DNA of 64,000 nt from Candidatus Hydrogenedentota bacterium (GCA_019637335.1 JAHBVV010000032.1:1-64000), one strand, 5' to 3'. Positions 39,801 through 46,362 are shown, numbered from the stretch's first letter. Numbers and translations: made by a program. Notes: generated by a model not told the origin, from the letters alone.

Positions 39801-42800
39801 ATTGTCGTCGTAGGTGTAGGACGTAGTCATTCCATTGGGGGCTGTGGACGCCTTCAGATCTCCCTCGCCGTTGTATTCGAAAGTCCACACCTTTCCGCCC
39901 GGGGCCTCAATTCGACTCACCTTCCCGTGGATTTGCTCATAGCGATATGCAATATCGTTCCCGAAATAATCATTGAGATTTGCAACACGCCCCATGCTGT
40001 CATATGTATAACGCATTTGTGCGCCGTATGGGTCCCGTATTTGCGCTACTCGCCCCAGAACGTCGTAAGTGATTCGCAATCCGTGATTCGGGTCCAGCCA
40101 ATCGGTGATTTCCGTGGTGCGGCCCTTGACATCATATTTCATGCCTACGCTTGCCACACTACTTCCGTTACTATACGATGTTGTGGCGAGACGCCCCAGA
40201 TCGTCGTAGGTATGTTCTATTGGATTATCTGTACCGGTGGGGCCCGCAGCGGCGGCAATGCGCCTGCCATAATCATCATACGTAAAATGCTTTTCCCGAC
40301 CCGCCTGATTAACCTCGGACATGAGGCGATTTGCCTCGTCGTAGCTATACGTAGTTGTGTTGTTTCTCTCATCAGTCAATTCAATGAGACGGTCTTTCGC
40401 ATTGTCGTAGGAGAATTGCTTGCCGCCAAATTCGTCCGTTGTCGTGGCGATTCGCATGAAAGCGTCGTAGGTGTGGGTGGCGTCATTTCCCGATACGTTC
40501 GTCTCCGAAAGCACATTCCCGTAGCTGTCGTATGTAAAGGGTGTGCTTATTGCGCCATCGCTTCGAGAGAGTAGTCGGCCCATCGAATCATACGTGAGGC
40601 TTATCACTTGCCCTGAAGGCTCTTCACGGCTCGTCAACCGACCCAAGAGATCGTAATCGTATAGCGTAGTTCCCGTCGAGTCTGTACTCGAAATGAGTTG
40701 CCCACTCGCGCTGTATGCGAGTACCCGCTCGCTACCATCCGGGTGTATCTCTCGCACAAGATTGCCGTGAACATCGTATTCGTACTCGGTCACTCCCCAA
40801 AGCGAGTCCGTCTTCCTGGCAATCAGTCCCATCGAGCCAAGACATGTCTGGCATCCGCTCGTATCGAACTCGAATTGGGTTATGGCGCCAAGACTATCGT
40901 ATTCAACGACAGCATTGCCGAAATCGTCGTAAATGCGCGATACGGCATATCCTCCCGGCGCTGTTTCATTAATGACATTCCCCATCTCGTCGTAAGTAAA
41001 CGTCGTGTCATTACCCAAAGGGTCTGTGATTGTGACAATTTGCCCGTAACTATCGTACGTGTAGGTTGTGCCGTCTATAACTCCGGTCTCCAAGGCATTC
41101 TCGATGCGACCGTTGGCGTCGTACGTGATGGCAACGCTGGTCCCGTCGCGGCGAGTGATACTGCTGGGCAGCGCGTCGTCCGCACTGGCGTAGGTGAGCG
41201 TCTTGCCATAGCCGCTTACATCCGTGGTAACGGTGGCGCGCCCGTAAGCGTCGTGGGTATAGTCCGCGAGTACAACTGACCCGGGCCCTACAATCTGCTC
41301 CAGGGTGTAACCGTCTGTTCCATAGAGGTAAGTCCATCTTTCGAAGGTCGTGGCTGTCCCACTCGCGTAATAGTCGACGTGCCATGGCATGCCGGTAGCC
41401 CCTACGGGGGTGTAGACGTATTTGCTCAGCGGCGTGCTCTCGTCGTAGGTGATGACACTGGCTATGTAGGTGCTCAAGCTCCTTTGGTAAACCGTGCTAA
41501 GTCCGTCGGCTGTATTAATGGAAATCTGGCTGGCCAGGTAGCCCAACCCTGAAGCATAAGAGAACGACCATACGAGGTCGGTCGGCGCTGAGTTTTTGTC
41601 CGTAAGCTGCGTGAGGTAACGTGAAGCGGGCACGGAGCCGTGGGTGTCGTAGGTATAGGTAACAGGATTCTCGCCCGGATCTTCCACAGCCACCAGTTCA
41701 TCATTGCCGTTATAGGTATAGATAAACGCGGCCAGCACTGTGGTGTCCTTCTTGAGCGATGCTTGCGAAATGAGGTTTCCGGTGTATGTGAATTCCAGGT
41801 ACCGTGGATCATCGATTGGTGCGTAAGCCTTAATGAGCTTACCGACTCCCACCACATCGTCGTATTCCAGCGTGATCTGGTTCCCATGGCTGTCGACGAT
41901 AGCTTCCAACCGCGCATAACGATCCGTGGTCGTGGTGGGCATAGAGAATTCGTACCGTCCATTGTCCGCGCGCCACAATATGTACGTACCTGCGGCCTTG
42001 TTGCGGACCAAAACCTGGCGCTTCTCTTCGGGATAAACAGCAATGGAGCGGTAGTAGATATCCTCGCTGGCGGTGCTGTCGGTGGGACTCCGGGCAAAGG
42101 TTCGAGCCTCGCCTGTCTCGTCGTAGACGATGACCGTGAGTGGGTAGCCGCCCACCGTGGGCGTAGAGGTGGTCAGGTGGACGTTAAGGTTGTGGGTCCA
42201 GCCAGATCCGATGTTGTTACTCCACGGTTTGGCTGGGTCCGTGTATTCAGACGTGGCAAAGCCTGCCTTGCACAGGTAGTGGCGGGTGAAGGCCAATTGC
42301 AGGTCGCCGCGTACCGGCGCCCGAACATCGGAAATCGCCAATTGGACCGTGGCGCCGGAAGGGATGACGGAGAGAAAGCCACCCGGCACCAATACGCCCG
42401 AATGGGCGATGCCGCCGGTCGCCGTATCCGGCGCGCCCGGCATGCCCGTCTGCGGTATGTGTCGCGTATCGCCGTCCCACGGATCCCAAGCATGCACCAG
42501 TGAGCCTTGGCTCGACTGAGGAAGGGACGACAGAGCCACCGTTTGGGGGCCCGGTGGGGGAGGTGGCGGAGCGTTGTTGTCATTGGAGCTGCCCGTGCCG
42601 CCCCGGGCGCCCTTGAGCGTATCCAAGTCCAGGACGGTTAGGGCGGCCAGGCTCTCATTCCCCTGATACTCGATTAGGGCCTTGCCATTCCACCGCGCTA
42701 GAAAATCCGCCAGCGCCATGGGCGCAGGGTCCGCGCCGTTGTCAGATACGAAGAGAGAATTACTCTCCCTCGCCAGAACGAGCAGAAAATGGTCGCCATC

Positions 42801-44459
42801 CACGTGGGCCACGAAGGGCACGGGTAATTGCTCCACTGACTCGGCCGCCACACCGAGGGTGTCGAGGCCGTGAAGTTTCGCAGCCTCGATCAATCCGAAC
42901 ATGCTCGCCCCGTGTTGATCGTTCCGGGATTCAATCGCCAGCGACTCCAACGTCACGTCGGTCCCCCGGAGAGCCAGCCAGCGGTGGATTGCGCGGGGGC
43001 CGCAGACTTGGGCATAGACTCGTTTGTCCGCAGGCGCGAAGTTATAGACCTCCATGGAGTTATACAGGTTGTCGTAGATGAACTTCAGGTCCTGCTCCAC
43101 ACCGGGAACAATCTTGTCGTCCGGGTGTTCCAATAGCAGTTGCTCCAAGATCTGCGCCGCGCCCCGGTAGTCGCCATAGTTGAGGTACACCGCGCCCAGT
43201 TTGTGCAAGGCCCGCGCCCGGTATTCCGCCTGGTAGCCCCCGGATTTGTCCATGCTGGCTACGATGCCCTCGTAGGCCTTGGCTTGGGCGAAGGCGTCTT
43301 GGGGATTCAGCATCTTGATCAGGTCCGCCATTTCCAGGCGGATACCGCCACCGGCCCTGCCGAGGATCCACTGGTCATACTCGGTGTAGAGGTCCATAGC
43401 GTCTTCGTGGCGACCCACTGCCCGAAGGGCTTGGCCAAGGTTGAGGAGCAGCCAGGACTTCACCCAATAGATGACGTTCGGGTCCGTGAATACACTGTCC
43501 ACAAAACCCGCATCGAAGTCCTCCACCACCTCGCTCATGCGCAGAATGTAGGATCCGCGCTCGTTGGTGAAATTCTGAGCGTAGGCTGCCAGATTATATC
43601 GCGCTCCCAGCCGGTTCATGCTGGGCTGCGGCCGGGCCGCTAGTTCTTCCAAGTCGATGATGACATTCCGTAGCGCTTCGCCACCCTCTTCTACGCCATA
43701 GTCATAGTACGAGCCCACGGCGGAGTTCTGCAGCGGATCGTTGGGGTGCTCGTAGATCAGGCGCCGCGAACTCTCCAAAGCCCTCTGGCGGTATGGCGCA
43801 GCTATCGCCTCGTTCCCTTCGCGCTGCGCGACGTAGAACACTTCCTTGTAGTAGTCCGTGATGGCATATTTCCCAGCCGGACCCAGGGTCTCCCAGTCCG
43901 GGAATCCCAACTCAAATTCTTCGAAGCTCGTCAGCGAGGCTTTCTGCACCACCATGGCTTCAGCCTTGTCCATGAGCAACCGATTCGCGTCGGTTATCGC
44001 CTTCGTGCCGCGGTATTGGTCGAAGATGGGTAGAAGAATGGATGCAGCGTCTCGCCCTCGATTCTGCGAGAGGGCCGCCCGTGCGGAATCAAGCGCGTCC
44101 TCGGCCTCCTCCGGTGCGCGGCGCGGTGATGGCGACTTCAAGCTCCACAACGGCGCCGGGGCGGCTTTGACAACCTCAAGCACCTGTTCCACGGCAGGCA
44201 GGCTGGCCCGCGCGAGCATGGGTTTTGTTCCGGACGAAAGAACCGACATATCCGGTGGCGCTTTATCAGGTCGTTCTTCTCCAATGGCTGGCGGAGACGG
44301 CTCGTTCACAGAGGAAATTTCTTCAGATATTTCCGGGAGTATGTTAGCTGAATCGCTCGGCGTCGCGCCGGCGCGTCCAAACGAAAGGGCAAATACAACT
44401 ACCCCGCCGATCGTTAGAAGACAAAAAGAAGCCCATGCCAGTTGATAGAATCTGCGCAT
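24825..44459 (-). CDS. Giant two-module Rhs polymorphic toxin / surface protein
   Basis: 6544 residues. Order: signal peptide or anchor (1-33, FCLLTIGGVVVFALSFG); TPR-like helices (about 120-470); C39-type cysteine peptidase with QVCGPRAI (Cys about 486), DGDHFLLV (His about 557) and FVSDNGAD; first DUF6531 and YD repeats (about 695-1830); a Cys-rich stretch (about 1840-1960); PKD domains (about 2060-2340); a concanavalin-like segment; leucine-rich repeats (about 2600-2780); many InlB B-type repeats (W-E/G-D-x motifs, about 2820-4240); second DUF6531 and YD repeats (about 4430-6230) ending at RDPLGLWGDP...LVDPFGL; a 290-residue tip. The tip has NIHHRIIAQGG, WNITNL and LHEALHRINP, an HNH-like His pattern. 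Start ATG at 44459 with GAGGAGA upstream. Secreted contact-dependent toxin is the likely role. Confidence 0.9.
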   Translation of the reverse strand: MRRFYQLAWASFCLLTIGGVVVFALSFGRAGATPSDSANILPEISEEISSVNEPSPPAIGEERPDKAPPDMSVLSSGTKPMLARASLPAVEQVLEVVKAAPAPLWSLKSPSPRRAPEEAEDALDSARAALSQNRGRDAASILLPIFDQYRGTKAITDANRLLMDKAEAMVVQKASLTSFEEFELGFPDWETLGPAGKYAITDYYKEVFYVAQREGNEAIAAPYRQRALESSRRLIYEHPNDPLQNSAVGSYYDYGVEEGGEALRNVIIDLEELAARPQPSMNRLGARYNLAAYAQNFTNERGSYILRMSEVVEDFDAGFVDSVFTDPNVIYWVKSWLLLNLGQALRAVGRHEDAMDLYTEYDQWILGRAGGGIRLEMADLIKMLNPQDAFAQAKAYEGIVASMDKSGGYQAEYRARALHKLGAVYLNYGDYRGAAQILEQLLLEHPDDKIVPGVEQDLKFIYDNLYNSMEVYNFAPADKRVYAQVCGPRAIHRWLALRGTDVTLESLAIESRNDQHGASMFGLIEAAKLHGLDTLGVAAESVEQLPVPFVAHVDGDHFLLVLARESNSLFVSDNGADPAPMALADFLARWNGKALIEYQGNESLAALTVLDLDTLKGARGGTGSSNDNNAPPPPPPGPQTVALSSLPQSSQGSLVHAWDPWDGDTRHIPQTGMPGAPDTATGGIAHSGVLVPGGFLSVIPSGATVQLAISDVRAPVRGDLQLAFTRHYLCKAGFATSEYTDPAKPWSNNIGSGWTHNLNVHLTTSTPTVGGYPLTVIVYDETGEARTFARSPTDSTASEDIYYRSIAVYPEEKRQVLVRNKAAGTYILWRADNGRYEFSMPTTTTDRYARLEAIVDSHGNQITLEYDDVVGVGKLIKAYAPIDDPRYLEFTYTGNLISQASLKKDTTVLAAFIYTYNGNDELVAVEDPGENPVTYTYDTHGSVPASRYLTQLTDKNSAPTDLVWSFSYASGLGYLASQISINTADGLSTVYQRSLSTYIASVITYDESTPLSKYVYTPVGATGMPWHVDYYASGTATTFERWTYLYGTDGYTLEQIVGPGSVVLADYTHDAYGRATVTTDVSGYGKTLTYASADDALPSSITRRDGTSVAITYDANGRIENALETGVIDGTTYTYDSYGQIVTITDPLGNDTTFTYDEMGNVINETAPGGYAVSRIYDDFGNAVVEYDSLGAITQFEFDTSGCQTCLGSMGLIARKTDSLWGVTEYEYDVHGNLVREIHPDGSERVLAYSASGQLISSTDSTGTTLYDYDLLGRLTSREEPSGQVISLTYDSMGRLLSRSDGAISTPFTYDSYGNVLSETNVSGNDATHTYDAFMRIATTTDEFGGKQFSYDNAKDRLIELTDERNNTTTYSYDEANRLMSEVNQAGREKHFTYDDYGRRIAAAAGPTGTDNPIEHTYDDLGRLATTSYSNGSSVASVGMKYDVKGRTTEITDWLDPNHGLRITYDVLGRVAQIRDPYGAQMRYTYDSMGRVANLNDYFGNDIAYRYEQIHGKVSRIEAPGGKVWTFEYNGEGDLKASTAPNGMTTSYTYDDNKRVIEIRHTSGAALVERFQYIYNAAGELLEESRLDGSGWVYDYDVRQRLTEATRRGAGGSFVATYRYTYDPANNLLTRVVSNVNGVLESQSFTYDEDNKLATVTSNGGTPVSYIYDGWGRVVSKTDGTHYAHYTYTEGLQPTSFTSDFPGEQDVSYSHRGDTKRRRHDVPNEISFFQWGLGGFPAGMEVLHNATALKSASSGSTRLTFVPLNPMAPSTTVLGHLDANEPESSQAAYYVHDIKGSIRRAYDGNAARLSSMEYLPFGEVTELSGAAMPLGYRGAIYEPKSQEHYRPSNSTVLEMYGDAPASLGKPCSKRLEGKWAGLMAYESCALDYAKCVGCIENLPSVENSPWRVSRWQGCYSEYAGLCRIDCAVGSMSNQYVLVAESNYIDCLFALKSCEEQVIGDIIGQNRKPDVTPFFTLRQGEQVGSSPDVYRVHAEDRTYIGGGNVSRTWLVDDIATGDVTSGATFELEAGTQYNVTLRLLLSPGTPNENTIESTRSIYVTAAPVADFVIQTDLNGISLPGEVVFDNTTANADSVVRYLWNFGDGSGVTIDHVPANPDSGDAAHEYARPGNYTVTLTAIGHNGTSRTSQEVSFLTDPIPQFTWTQNGFQGSITLRDSSIAGNLPYEVREWDFDDDGVFESTDFASNLVETKTFASPNTDHYVTLRIGTEAESIANALHSVRLPVRFSDQVLPAFTVEVLEATGTGTIPLRFTENCQINSSAPTTITSWSWDFGDGSGLQAGSQQETHEYNAPGAYTVTLVAGDGVNTFVATETVHVYADESFPAYGVVDDFELSYPGAFSDGDWTVEGSGEWLRTGIVVASDDTLNAYLTVNAQAPPNLTDVAIVQRPMTAPNNRLNVALRFNEDPDWQEGEKLADSICAAFRTRAADETISSTVKIFPNKITLVERWGAFGSDDVEQVEFPLAEPLDPGAWYNVYIETYGKLRQVWIRGEGEPGGAKGDYDWDSATSGPPDAWRSQDKLIERDPPVAPLDSSAITSIHIVYLDEFDNYYPNAVWIDDYGMSARTGDFQPPFVDSELEFLVRSSIGRPEGAFYSMDLDAAPVVLNWDCESCESVASLRGVEYFRTTQEVNLNGHSVSELYPLTQPPLLARLSLRDNQVTRLSHLDDGDLLLSLDLSGNPLDEPGALDGAVALVALEEIYLADTGLYDLLFGTVEEMADSVTQGVALNGLSSLENLSRVDLRCTQVRNLYPLVRCPGIGSGDLVEVSDVHFDANSPAVRALESPEKGATVAIDTDACPDLVSRYRLSASVSGAGGTVLPPDHGCTILVTPAPDDCFVADSTYGCIEGGAEVTITPLPGTGMLVDELRVNGTPVELLNGAYTFSMDGDKHIEADFVGESILTLEFPTPYFTPEVYVDNGFIIGDNGSTRTIAVATGNTVTLTIPDHQLVNFDDGVCFSHWSGSGQPFDGSRDPAIDITVTDHLTLSAVGTHDFHSLEVRDDYGYPVPGGDYALRGSATFTVNPPEDLLSVSFPTTDGAATRYYILNGATTSLSPAPELGYALDHWEYVGSGGVPTESGDVPLVLDMTDDWTVDPVYRLDPHVLTVNINPAGTGRIEFTPDPINGDEAPGQRVEYFNPFRADQNVTVRAVDLLDSDYRFDHWEGGSIHNSTNHEETFPLTENTELTAVYIPSFALTVRSFGGGSVSLNPPGRVIAEPGGYEFYPDPAHTQEPATVVTVSAVEDGFRHLDHWIVDGSPIYSDAPQSITMDAAHDIVAVFLPGGTHFRFAANVVGEGAVHLAHSAGLESNDRDLVASDGPFEEYLPPGASVTATQTPASGWVFDHWIVNDAAGVDVVTGPLPPVTESTEITAVFRNEPDSDDKVTLTLTQTGEGNVIPAPGITRFDKDAEVIFTAEPAKGWLFSGWSGDITSTDITHTVSEMSADMSVHATFEPDGVWYSLNVVAGDGGSVTPVFDNYASGASVTVIASPAEGWEFDHWEGDDVDGSDSPSIQILINSNKQLKAFFAPLVKIQIPPPGAMPGGTFEIQPYKPEGYKLGDVVTFTPIPDPGWEFDHWQGDISLSAQKTARLSGDSGKATKSSPADGSITTAITTAPYIVWAVFKQTKYSVSTRSIGEGTIWRSPNKNGYIAGERVKLVALPGDGMELLEWRSSSPGSEDVIWEFDMPPNDVYVEAVFVSTGRTFRIDIPGWMRESFGNLVLVNSHPVTMYPSPGPVYEAGTRVVLAAPGIPDYTFLYWTGDISGDTQILTIPRLTSDITVAPVYAYTGQSNPEATINIGYWITGDSTAPPSPPILTPAPKRTVSHDCRPWYEMYTYSRWNPRHDFCHEGTARYCGWTYYYDHPIPEVTVEVPGAKTIGLPLNGGLPLGEENSLIILGTDSVTVLPSETECHQWLGSGFVAYDVDLRHGRVDLETFRCWVSYIRNPPVNTTLETACGTTSPVTCLAPNSSYYDGSRPPYLDLTLQLTRNHLTIVGGTRLSLDGERAGWVLEEGEYLTIGDAHSSSGSTFWGKVALAPEHGLEVESVSYVDTSEGRDVTYTLRPDGREMQVSATATPGGTVEGAGIYPIHETVTLVATPRPGYKFKYWELAYHNRENVPFSTSKRLELTSCQIVEHPEINWFRAVFEANCRNVVDVDLETSEGGVISRNSNYAIYDCNETISLEAVPDIGFTFVGWTGDLQDMSTNPISLPTSRNWNVGALFEPIDVPGFIVALDTDGDGVPEANPEGVVQLVNVPDLSREQYLPESVHMLARRIGFEVTDVGELGEALQRDKWEVSIEQDTSPELLFFATNAWTRRFSASPSASPQYSVDLATVIVDRFKLSDLDGLGVYALAYNIPEQSIPHDVTATFQLYKNGVLRAAQDIRFRVIHGAVEGFELASSDENPASYSPDGMHGTGAEHGGIASNGAAGDPVYQFSGEFTENMTDLRVSSPGFDFDWSRVYRSKHARNNTGVRQFVGPAEIVQEQLQNIKAERNPIGEQWDYAYNVWVRRQNDGRRILVHDGRSGREEIWEREGASGPWTNGDYPTQITMEDSENLSGWVRMTYADKTVYEFYPLDASSGGKRGRLRHIKDRFGNQMDFHYEELEDGSARLSRVVDTAGRSYRIRYYDTGRISRVTDFTGRSVYYSYDGDQLTTVRDSRGWTVNRYSYVPGTDLIDTITDGNGQVYLDNDYDTASADFMKNRVTRQIYGDGVYNFSYELLGEADAMWRVTVNDPEGNIRVTVFDDKNRTRSERVYAAPRENADETTAFSALPTDPSDYFETTYSYQGDTSLVTRIDYPGGDYETFTYGGAGSETEPAWWTVGNMRTASHYLAGGGAPITQEWDYAEGFGNHGNHSRFVARYRDGRGNETLTTHTTEGNPLTRTYAINGLTESFGYNAFGQMTSHTHPVGETGPPRVDTYGYRSDGYLVQQVIDDDGLNLTTVYVPNARGLAEAITDPNGNTAERRFDHRDRLVLERTPTVTGAVNRARETVFKYDGNNNLRYTYTENFDEEGTDDDSNEVIVREIRYNTLNSPTDILEEVEEGEFIHTHTDYDRNENPTVQWSGEAVAGNEPLNYTTYEYNTRQLVVAETRGDPATQDDTLTIRYTYDANGNARQVTQEPSGTEPDRITYNQYDGFNRLHYVTDPMGNVTEFSYDENGNITRTILWGEVSEDTSTVPADGADATLDTHRATLTRMAETTNVYDNLNRKTHNQVAYFDPDAQTAFLGGVSTVETVYNLNSTIERVINANGHATEYEYDTAYRLITTTDAKGNQIALALDDNGNVTRTTETAKSDVGDPDAVYYVDVTYDELNRPIQTENNAGHVTVAKYDSRGNVVYAKDAEDNVSRFEYDGLSRLLKTTRIAPEYPADVTTEQGWDDNSRLAWQEDPNGNRTTNVYDALDRLDKVVFADATEVDYTYDSFGNVKHKLDANLTAIVSTYDALNRLTDKTITPDDPQGSIQGATFESYQYDSLSNTTVAANDFATVTRTFDSMSNMRSETIEFAADGFTKTISHTYGLTGDRESTTYPAGRTVTHAYDELERISTIHSSQGGDGANLLASYDYVGAGRVERRTMAGNGTRLRYAFDAVGRVNATTHEQYDPQNPESPGTAFDARTYTWDKANNKTQRVELAGGVPVKTYDYQYDSLNRLERSIKTIGAAASGAAGNWTGAMALNSVTPDVASFTGGAPLQLNGDFSATFDPGTLGVYITKTQGARDETVDYAADLQGYTATQIDALAPARPDQGTFDIYASALDGGTRVYSNPVSITYGPHVTEYDLDGAGNREAVKTRVETAPDTYTDLATAAYSEDDATPAPADAQMNQYTLAPGDIDDRVYDENGNTLRTGQALPAFYEHDYRDRIVRAARAPEIDSANGVPAGSVFSDDFATGLDAAWEHNPASAGGVLSAPWPWNAGGYLAHGGGPTPASSALPRTNPDGDFWWVYTRPSGASGNDVLDAYLRITGQNTDTTFDAEFLKLDIDADGISLWREGTGGQLASAPVATANDTPYLIHAHVFRDQVVIRRGPLGQPLATVLRADNAPVQGTDRFILEASNACLVDDVNIGDGVSEYVYDALGRRIEKRSGGGATRYLHDGARVAEEWNVPAAGSPALAASYVYGNYIDEVLTMRRGGADYYYHADDQHNVVKLTDGAGAVVEAYDYADYGLPEFFDAAGARLNVTASQFANPYLFTGRQWDAELSYYYYRNRYLDPAHGRFASRDPLGLWGDPLNLGNGYTYAASNPWSLVDPFGLCSGNGGGTALNDRLAAYAQGNIDFGLAMVGQGIDFWYGQINPMHRSDNLLASSFGLWTAASNPAETAERVSNDFSNYVGNFSDRDLGRLAPEVSVTIAGAVFGAGIVQAGSKAGILGKLGRYGRSIPGRPGLSSKFGSWWKDIAGEWRGWKDGFADTGRYRWEGRNGMRNAHAQRLNAAPNDNIHHRIIAQGGTRGGAGRLTWKGFFGEQYGRYVPNFIKNSRWNITNLGQPRRFGGTGLHEALHRINPEMPLNALQRIWYGSNVLDKAIVGGAGIGMGAAGSYLVGD

Positions 44460-45110
44460 CCGAACACTCTCCTCAGAGTCACAACGACTTAAGGCGCGCT
44501 CGGTAATTCTCCGATCCGAACACGTATCTCTGTTGGCTCAGTCAGTGGTTCTATAGATATCTATGTTAATATTTTTTCATATTGAAAAGCTGCCTTGGCG
44601 TGGTGCGGTGAAACTCACAACGACGAACGCGTTACTCGAACGCCCCTTGTCCCCGTGCGACACCCTCAATCGTGTCAACAGCTCTCTTTGAACCCAGGCC
44701 CGCGCGCCCCCTTTCCAAAGGTGGCGAGCCCGCTATACCCCTCGATTTCGAGAACTACTCATCCCTAGCTTGGTGAGATACAAGCTAGCATAGCGGATTT
44801 CAAATGTCAATGGTTTTGGCTCTTTTAGACTTCGCCCAAAGATCGTGCATACTGATCGAAGCGGCGTGCACTAACGTTATCACGCGAAATCCAGCATTGA
44901 ACACCAAGCTCAAGATGCGATTTTTTCGATATAGTTTGCTATTGCTTAGTCTTATTACAATAATCCGCAGTCCGGATAAGCCCTTCGGATGTACTCTACG
45001 TTCGATTACGCTTATGCCGACGAGTTCTGAGGGATGCACCAAAGAAACTGTTCTAGAGTCCGATAGTCCCACTCAGCGAGAAGTCGTATAGGGCTTGTTT
45101 GACTTGAAGA
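44460..45110. other. Intergenic region upstream of the giant rhs gene
   Basis: About 650 bp with no supported gene. Overlapping 90-95 codon frames exist on both strands near 44800-45090, but neither has a ribosome site or family-like sequence. An AT-rich segment near 44560-44590 is the likeliest place for the leftward rhs promoter. The base composition here is much less GC-rich than in the block starting at 45111. Confidence 0.4.
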
Positions 45111-45403
45111 TATCTCAGGCCCACCAGCAACCTGGCCGCGTGGCGTGGCCTGCGCGCGCGCAGGCCCCAGGCGCCGGGTGGCTTGCCACCGTCTTCGGCC
45201 GTCGTCGTCGGGTCTCACCCCGGCACGGGCCCGGCGCACGGCGGCCGGAGGCGGTGGGTGCGCCCGCTTCCCCTCCCACCGGATCGGTCCCGAGTCCGAG
45301 GGGTCTCCGGGGGCTTCGGTTGGCCCGCAGGGCCATCGGAAGCCCGGGTTATGCGCGCCGGCGCGCTCGGTGGCGACGGAGGAGCCTCGGAGCGCGGCCC
45401 GTG
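45111..45403. repeat. GC-rich hairpin block truncating the AbiEii gene
   Basis: About 290 bp of very GC-rich DNA made of short inverted repeats with tiny loops, for example CCTGCGC/GCGCAGG, GGTGGC-TT-GCCACC, TGGCCC-GCA-GGGCCA and GCGCGCCGGCGCGC. It resembles the block at 53000-53770 in style (GC stems, GCA or GAA loops). It begins where the AbiEii reading frame loses family similarity, so it either inserted into the gene or replaced its 3' part. Confidence 0.5.
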
Positions 45404-45700
45404 TTGCGTCGCGCTCCGGTCCGCGGTCGGCTCGTCTTCGGAGTATCCGAGAACTCGCCAGTCGAGCACCAGGTCGATATCCTCGGAGAAGCGCTCGATG
45501 AGTCCGAAGGCCTTGCATAGACTCGTGCCGCCTTTGAATGCAAGACGGTCTTTCCAGGCGCATTCCGTAAAGAGGTAGTCCAGTATCCAGCAGACCCAAA
45601 AGTCCTTCTCCGCGATGGCGGGATGCACCCCCATCTCCGCGGCCGTTTCCTGGAAGAGGTCCCGGCGCGCATGGTTCGGGCAGCGCGCCACATCACGCAT
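45404..45700 (-). pseudogene. Truncated AbiEii-type nucleotidyltransferase toxin gene
   Basis: From the ATG at 45700, which overlaps the antitoxin stop by 8 bp, about 99 codons are recognisable: MGVHPAIAEKDFWVCWILDY, AFKGGTSLCKAFGLIERFSE, EDIDLVLDWRVLGYSEDEP and RSATQ. These contain the KGGTSL and SEDIDL catalytic motifs of AbiEii/AbiGii toxins. Past 45404 the frame runs into GC-rich hairpin DNA and yields low-complexity Pro/Arg sequence. Usual members have about 250-300 residues, so two thirds are missing and activity is unlikely. The nucleotidyltransferase core motifs are still there, so a partial product might be made. Confidence 0.75.
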
Positions 45701-46313
45701 GGGGCGTTTCCTGCCGCGCCGCCAGGCGTTTGACCGTTTCGTAGACCCATGTCGTGGCATAGCGTGCTTCGCGCAGGGCCCGGGCGCGATCCTGCGCGCT
45801 CAGCTTGGAGCGAAGATGGTCCAATACCTGTTCATCCACCTTGTCTTCGCCGAGGGCCTTGAGCGCCTGGACCATGAGGGCCGTTTGGGGGGAGAGGCCC
45901 GCCATTTCCTTGTTCGCGCGGTGTTTCATGTGAACACTGCCACCTTCCCAGGTATAGCGCTTTGTCGGACCATCGCTGAAATACTGCCACCGGGCGGGCA
46001 CCTGCGTGGACAGGCCCAACAGATTGAGGGCCGCCTCACCGGTAGGGATCAGCGTCCATCCGTGCGCGCGGGCAATGGCGCGCGCCACGGCATCCGGATC
46101 GGGACGGGACGGGCCATTCCGAACCGCGCTGTGGGCTGGGTAGTCGTACACGCCACGAAGGGGCCGTCGCAACGTGCCGGCATTGGCCAGCCGAAGCAGG
46201 GACTTCTTTGCGGCTTCGTAATTGGCAAGATCGAGGAAGTCTTTCGCGGTAAAGGCGCTTCCCCTACCGGATCCTTGAATTCTCGCAAGTATTTTCTCTT
46301 CATTCGTTGGCAT
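45693..46313 (-). CDS. DUF6088/AbiEi-type antitoxin
   Basis: 206 residues. N-terminal HTH-like part (EEKILARIQGSGRGSAFTAK, DFLDLANYEAAKKSLLRLAN, GTLRRPLRGVYDYP), then a domain of the AbiEi/DUF6088 type (VARAIARAHGWTLIPTGEAA, LNLLGLSTQVPARWQYFSDG, KRYTWEGGSVHMKHR). These proteins are antitoxins and autoregulators paired with AbiEii-type toxins, here the truncated gene that overlaps its end. ATG at 46313, 20 bp from a 30-bp palindrome. The intact antitoxin next to a broken toxin suggests the locus is decaying, or the antitoxin is kept for regulation or protection against a related toxin. Confidence 0.82.
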   Translation of the reverse strand: MPTNEEKILARIQGSGRGSAFTAKDFLDLANYEAAKKSLLRLANAGTLRRPLRGVYDYPAHSAVRNGPSRPDPDAVARAIARAHGWTLIPTGEAALNLLGLSTQVPARWQYFSDGPTKRYTWEGGSVHMKHRANKEMAGLSPQTALMVQALKALGEDKVDEQVLDHLRSKLSAQDRARALREARYATTWVYETVKRLAARQETPHA

Positions 46314-46332
46314 GGCGTTGATACCTTGCTTC

Positions 46333-46362
46333 TGTCCCGAATTCTACCTATATTTCGGGACA
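46333..46362. promoter_or_regulatory. Operator-like palindrome, copy 2
   Basis: Arms TGTCCCGAATT and ATTTCGGGACA, 10 of 11 matched, spacer 8 bp, beginning 20 bp upstream of the DUF6088 ATG. Same length, arms and placement as copy 1 at 332-361, while the spacer sequences differ. This is the pattern expected of a conserved protein-binding site. Confidence 0.7.

Noticed and set aside
44800-45091. Overlapping 90-95 codon frames on both strands
   Set aside because: No ribosome site, no recognisable family and equal openness on both strands.
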